Assembly (NCBI RefSeq): GCF_002414005.1
Contig: NZ_DHYG01000003.1
Coordinates: 9,507 to 73,506, forward strand
DNA: 64,000 bases
Reading direction: 5' to 3'
From: Psychrobacter sp. UBA5136
GTDB taxonomy: Bacteria; Pseudomonadota; Gammaproteobacteria; Pseudomonadales; Moraxellaceae
Part shown: positions 61,193 through 64,000 of the stretch, piece after piece
Numbering within the stretch: position 1 is the first letter of the stretch
Layout of the letters: each line of letters starts with the position of its first letter
Position numbers and translations under genes: made by a program
The notes under the pieces: model-generated
What the model was told of the DNA's origin: nothing
The model's database searches: none
Seen by the model: only the letters and a program-made list of their open reading frames with translations

Positions 61193-63462
61193 ATGACTAC
61201 TTCCTCTATTTCTCCAGCGTTATTACGACCGTCTATGTTACTCATCTCTATTTGTACCACGGTACTCAGCCTCACTGCATGTAATACGGATTCAACGGAA
61301 TCTGCATCAGCACAATCTGCGTCGATACATGCCGCTTCAGCCACGTCTGATTCGGGACAAATCATTACCAAAAGTACTCCTGCCACAGCGGTCAGCTCTG
61401 TCACGTTAAATCATAGCGCCTCTGCCATGTCTATGAGGGCGATGCCAACAAGCCAGTATTTGGTAGGTAGCGGTAAGGCTGATATCACCGGTGCTGCTGC
61501 CGAGACCGGCATGTTTGGTTATGCCGCAGGTCAAGTGGTACAAGGTATCAACGACCGTTTATACTCGCATGCTTTTATTATCGGGGAAGCGGATAAAAAT
61601 GCGGACAAACGTGTCGTCTATGTATCTGCCGATATGGGTGCCATGTTTACCGCGGTAAAACTTGAGGTCATTAAGCGCCTAAAAGCGGATTATGGCGACT
61701 TATATAACGATGACAATGTCATGCTCACTGCCACTCATACTCACGTGGGCAATGCTGGCTACTCACATCAGCAGCTGTACCAAATTGCCAGTACCGATGA
61801 CACCTTAGCAGGCTATAGCAGCCAAAATTTCAATGCTATCGTCAATGGCATTGTCACCTCAATTAAGCGTGCGCACGATAGCTTGACGCCAGGGACACTC
61901 TCTTTGGCGCAAGGCGAGCTCAAGGGCGCGACGGTCAATCGCTCAGAATTTGCCTATAACAGTAATATCGACGCCAAAGACTTTGATAGTAATGTCAATG
62001 AAACCATGACCCAGCTGCGCCTCAACGCCGCTGATGGCTCGCCCGTGGGATTGATTAATTGGTTTGCACTGCATCCAACCAGTTTTAGTAATAAATTTAT
62101 GCACTTGAGCGCGGATAATAAAGGTTTTGCCCAGCGCGGTGCGGAAAAGATTTTTGGCGGAGAATCAGACAAGCCGTTTGTGGCAGCTTTTGCCAATGCT
62201 GATGAGGGTGATGTGCTGGCGGCAGGTGGAAATGCCAATTCTAAACCGGGCTTTCAAGGTAGTGATAACGAGTGGGAAAATGTCAGACGTGACGGGCAGA
62301 TGCAGCTAGATAAAGCGGTTGAGCTTTGGCAACAAGGTGCGCCCGTTACTGGTCCTGTGGATGTACGCGCGCGCTGGGTTGACTTAAAAGGCTATCAAGT
62401 CGATGGCAAATAAAAGGCTATCAAGTCGATGGCAAATTTACCAATGGCGCGGGCAATAAAGTGCTCTGTATGCCTGCTCGCGGTTACTCGTTTGCTGCTG
62501 GCGGGGAGAATGGCCCATCGAACATACCCGGCATTTATGAAGGTATGACCCGAGAAAACTTCCGTATCAATGATGATATCAATAAGATCGATCAATCCTT
62601 TTTGGGCAGTTTAACGCGCGGCGCGTTTGGTATCGTCTCATCCGTTAGCCAAGATGATTGTCAGGCCGAAAAACAAGTACTCTTGCCCACTGGCAGTTGG
62701 GGATGGATTAATACGCAGCAGCCCGTTCAGCTGATGCGTATCGGCAATATCGCCATCGTTGCTATACCTGCCGAGCCAACTACTATGGTCGGACGCCGGA
62801 TGCGCGTAGCGGTATTGGCGCAGCTAAAAGATTCAGGAATCGATACCGTTATTGTTAGCGGTTTGGCCAATAACTATAGCGGTTACTTAACCACGCGCGA
62901 AGAGTTTGCCACTCAGCATTATGAAGGCGCATCCACTGAGTATGGCCCTTATCAAGCGGCGGCTTATTTGCAAGAATATACACGGCTGGCTGAAGCGTTA
63001 CGAGATGGCACCGAAGTCTATGACAGCGCCACGCCGCCTGATCGCTCCGGTAAATTCTTTAGCGAGCGTCCAGGGGTGGTATTTGATGATAAACCTTTAA
63101 AACAAGTTTGGGGCCAAACCCTTGTTCAGCCCAAGGCCAGTTATCAAAAAGGCGAAACTGCCACGGCGGTGTTCCGCGGCGCCCATCCTAAAAACAATCT
63201 ACGTACCGAAGACAGCTTTTTAAAAGTGCAGCGTTTTGAAAAAGGGCAGTGGGTAGACTATCTAAGCGATAGCGACTTTGACACCACCTATACGTGGCAG
63301 CGCGAAGGGGCAGCGTACAGTAAAGCCATTATTGATTGGCGGATTGCTGATGATACCCCAGCTGGTACTTATCGCTTGCTCCATCAAGGCGACTGGAAAA
63401 ATGGCTGGACGCATAAAATTAAACCGTATTCAGGCGTTTCTAATAGTTTTAGCGTGCAATAA
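61193..63462 (+). pseudogene. Neutral/alkaline ceramidase lipoprotein, split by a 26-bp duplication
   Basis: Neutral ceramidases hydrolyse the amide bond of ceramide. The first frame (61193-62413) starts with a lipoprotein signal (lipobox SLTAC). It has the zinc-site block TATHTHVGNAGYS, WFALHPTSF and LSADNKGFA. A tandem 26-bp duplication (62385-62437) brings in a TAA at 62411. Removing one copy joins it seamlessly to the second frame (62413-63462), which has IPAEPTTMVGRRMR and GLANNYSGYLTTREEF with the remaining conserved metal and active-site blocks. The intact protein would be 747 residues. The region of the family's GDVSP serine reads GDVLAAGG, so even the repaired protein may lack the usual nucleophile. 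The downstream part has no ribosome site. Sequencing error cannot be excluded. Confidence 0.85.
62385..62437 (+). repeat. Perfect 26-bp tandem duplication disrupting the ceramidase
   Basis: Units 62386-62411 and 62412-62437 are identical, with one matching flanking T. Since 26 is not a multiple of three, the second copy shifts the frame and creates an immediate stop. Confidence 0.97.
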
Positions 63463-63517
63463 TTACTTTTATTTGAACATTCGTCGCGTTTTGGCGCTTA
63501 CTAATTTTTCATTATGC

Positions 63518-63548
63518 AAAAGTCAGATAGCCATTATCTGACTTTTTT
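63518..63548 (+). terminator. Intrinsic terminator after the ceramidase locus
   Basis: A 12-bp stem (AAAAGTCAGATA / TATCTGACTTTT) with a 5-base loop and T6. The 300 bases after it, to the partial gene, hold no other recognisable feature. Confidence 0.93.
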
Positions 63549-63849
63549 GCTCTTGTTTTTTTGTTTTTGTTATTATCGGTAAAGCAAAACGCGTCTACTG
63601 TGATTTAGATTTATAGAGCGTTTTGGGTAAATGAGCGACAAGTGGTATGCTTTTGCTTACCATTGTCCTAGGTACGGCAGCAATAAATCCGTATAATAAA
63701 CAAATTTACTAGCCACTTATATCATCAGTTGTTTATAAAGGCATTCTACTTATCAATCTAAGTAACACTTAATAAATGCATGATAAAATAAGCTTTATTT
63801 TAATTTTTTTTAAAATATTTGATAGCTGTCCTTTAGGCGTATATTGACC

Positions 63850-64000
63850 ATGGCATTTTTCGACACCCCAAGCCCAAAGATTTCTGTACAGGGTAGTAAT
63901 AACACTAATGCCTATCGTTTCGATTATCCAGAAATTTTTGTTTTAATACTGACGGTCGTATTGCTCGCCATACATTTTAATTTTAGTCCCTCTTCAATGG
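63850..64000 (+). CDS. Unidentified membrane protein (5' part, cut by window edge)
   Basis: An open frame starts at ATG 63850 with AGG about 13 bases upstream and runs off the window after 50 codons. The N-terminus is hydrophilic (MAFFDTPSPKISVQGSNNTN), followed by a hydrophobic segment (IFVLILTVVLLAIHF, about 29-43) that is probably a membrane helix. Not enough is visible to assign a family. Confidence 0.55.
   Translation, partial: MAFFDTPSPKISVQGSNNTNAYRFDYPEIFVLILTVVLLAIHFNFSPSSM

Noticed and set aside
62461..63462. Second half of the ceramidase as an independent gene
   Set aside because: It has no ribosome site, and its reading frame continues upstream to 62413, joining the first half exactly once one 26-bp copy is removed.
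32..64000. tRNA and rRNA genes
   Set aside because: No cloverleaf with a GGTTCRA T-loop and matching acceptor, and no rRNA-like conserved block, was recognised by eye.

Overview
The window reads as ordinary chromosome of a gamma-proteobacterium of the Moraxellaceae, most likely Psychrobacter. This is inferred from gene content and order (lptD-surA divergent from amgK-murU, cmk-rpsA-ihfB-lapA-pyrF, obgE-proB), a moderate GC content, a long-form GAPDH, and Asn/Asp/Gln-rich disordered insertions in several envelope proteins. No rRNA, tRNA, CRISPR array, prophage or insertion sequence was recognised. Both ends cut genes: tgt on the left and an unidentified membrane protein on the right.

Layout. 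1-4.1 kb: partial tgt, asd, a membrane-anchored EEP-family hydrolase, then a non-coding locus with the hallmarks of a GacA-activated Csr/Rsm-type regulatory RNA (3649-3900). 4.1-11.2 kb: outer-membrane biogenesis genes lptD-surA, divergent from the peptidoglycan-recycling pair amgK-murU. 11.2-14 kb: a bd-type quinol oxidase operon, cydA-cydB plus a 38-residue third gene. 14.5-21.1 kb: a large lipoprotein lipase, a TPR protein, coq7 and an LplT-like transporter, all on the minus strand. 21.4-30.2 kb: tamA and tamB. 30.3-33.7 kb: hemP with a Fur box, a Nudix/ThiE-like fusion and a lipocalin with an unusual N-terminal extension. 34-41 kb: gap, obgE, proB, hemE and argC. 41-50 kb: a coiled-coil membrane protein, clpS, clpA, ung-tadA, cmk and rpsA. 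50.4-56.2 kb: ihfB-lapA-pyrF, a phosphoesterase, a histidine phosphatase, rpsT, an SDR protein and rraA. 56.4-63.5 kb: mfd, a HIT protein and a neutral-ceramidase lipoprotein gene broken by a 26-bp tandem duplication.

Themes. Envelope construction dominates (LptD, SurA, TamA, TamB, AmgK/MurU, lipoproteins). Central metabolism and respiration (GAPDH, bd oxidase, Coq7) sit beside the candidate Csr/Rsm RNA, and the gap translation start carries a GGA hairpin that could be a CsrA site. Short tandem duplications recur in coding and non-coding DNA: 26 bp in the ceramidase, 29 bp in the transporter leader, and 15-bp units in tamA, the lipase and two intergenic regions. Many genes end in strong intrinsic terminators, several of them bidirectional.
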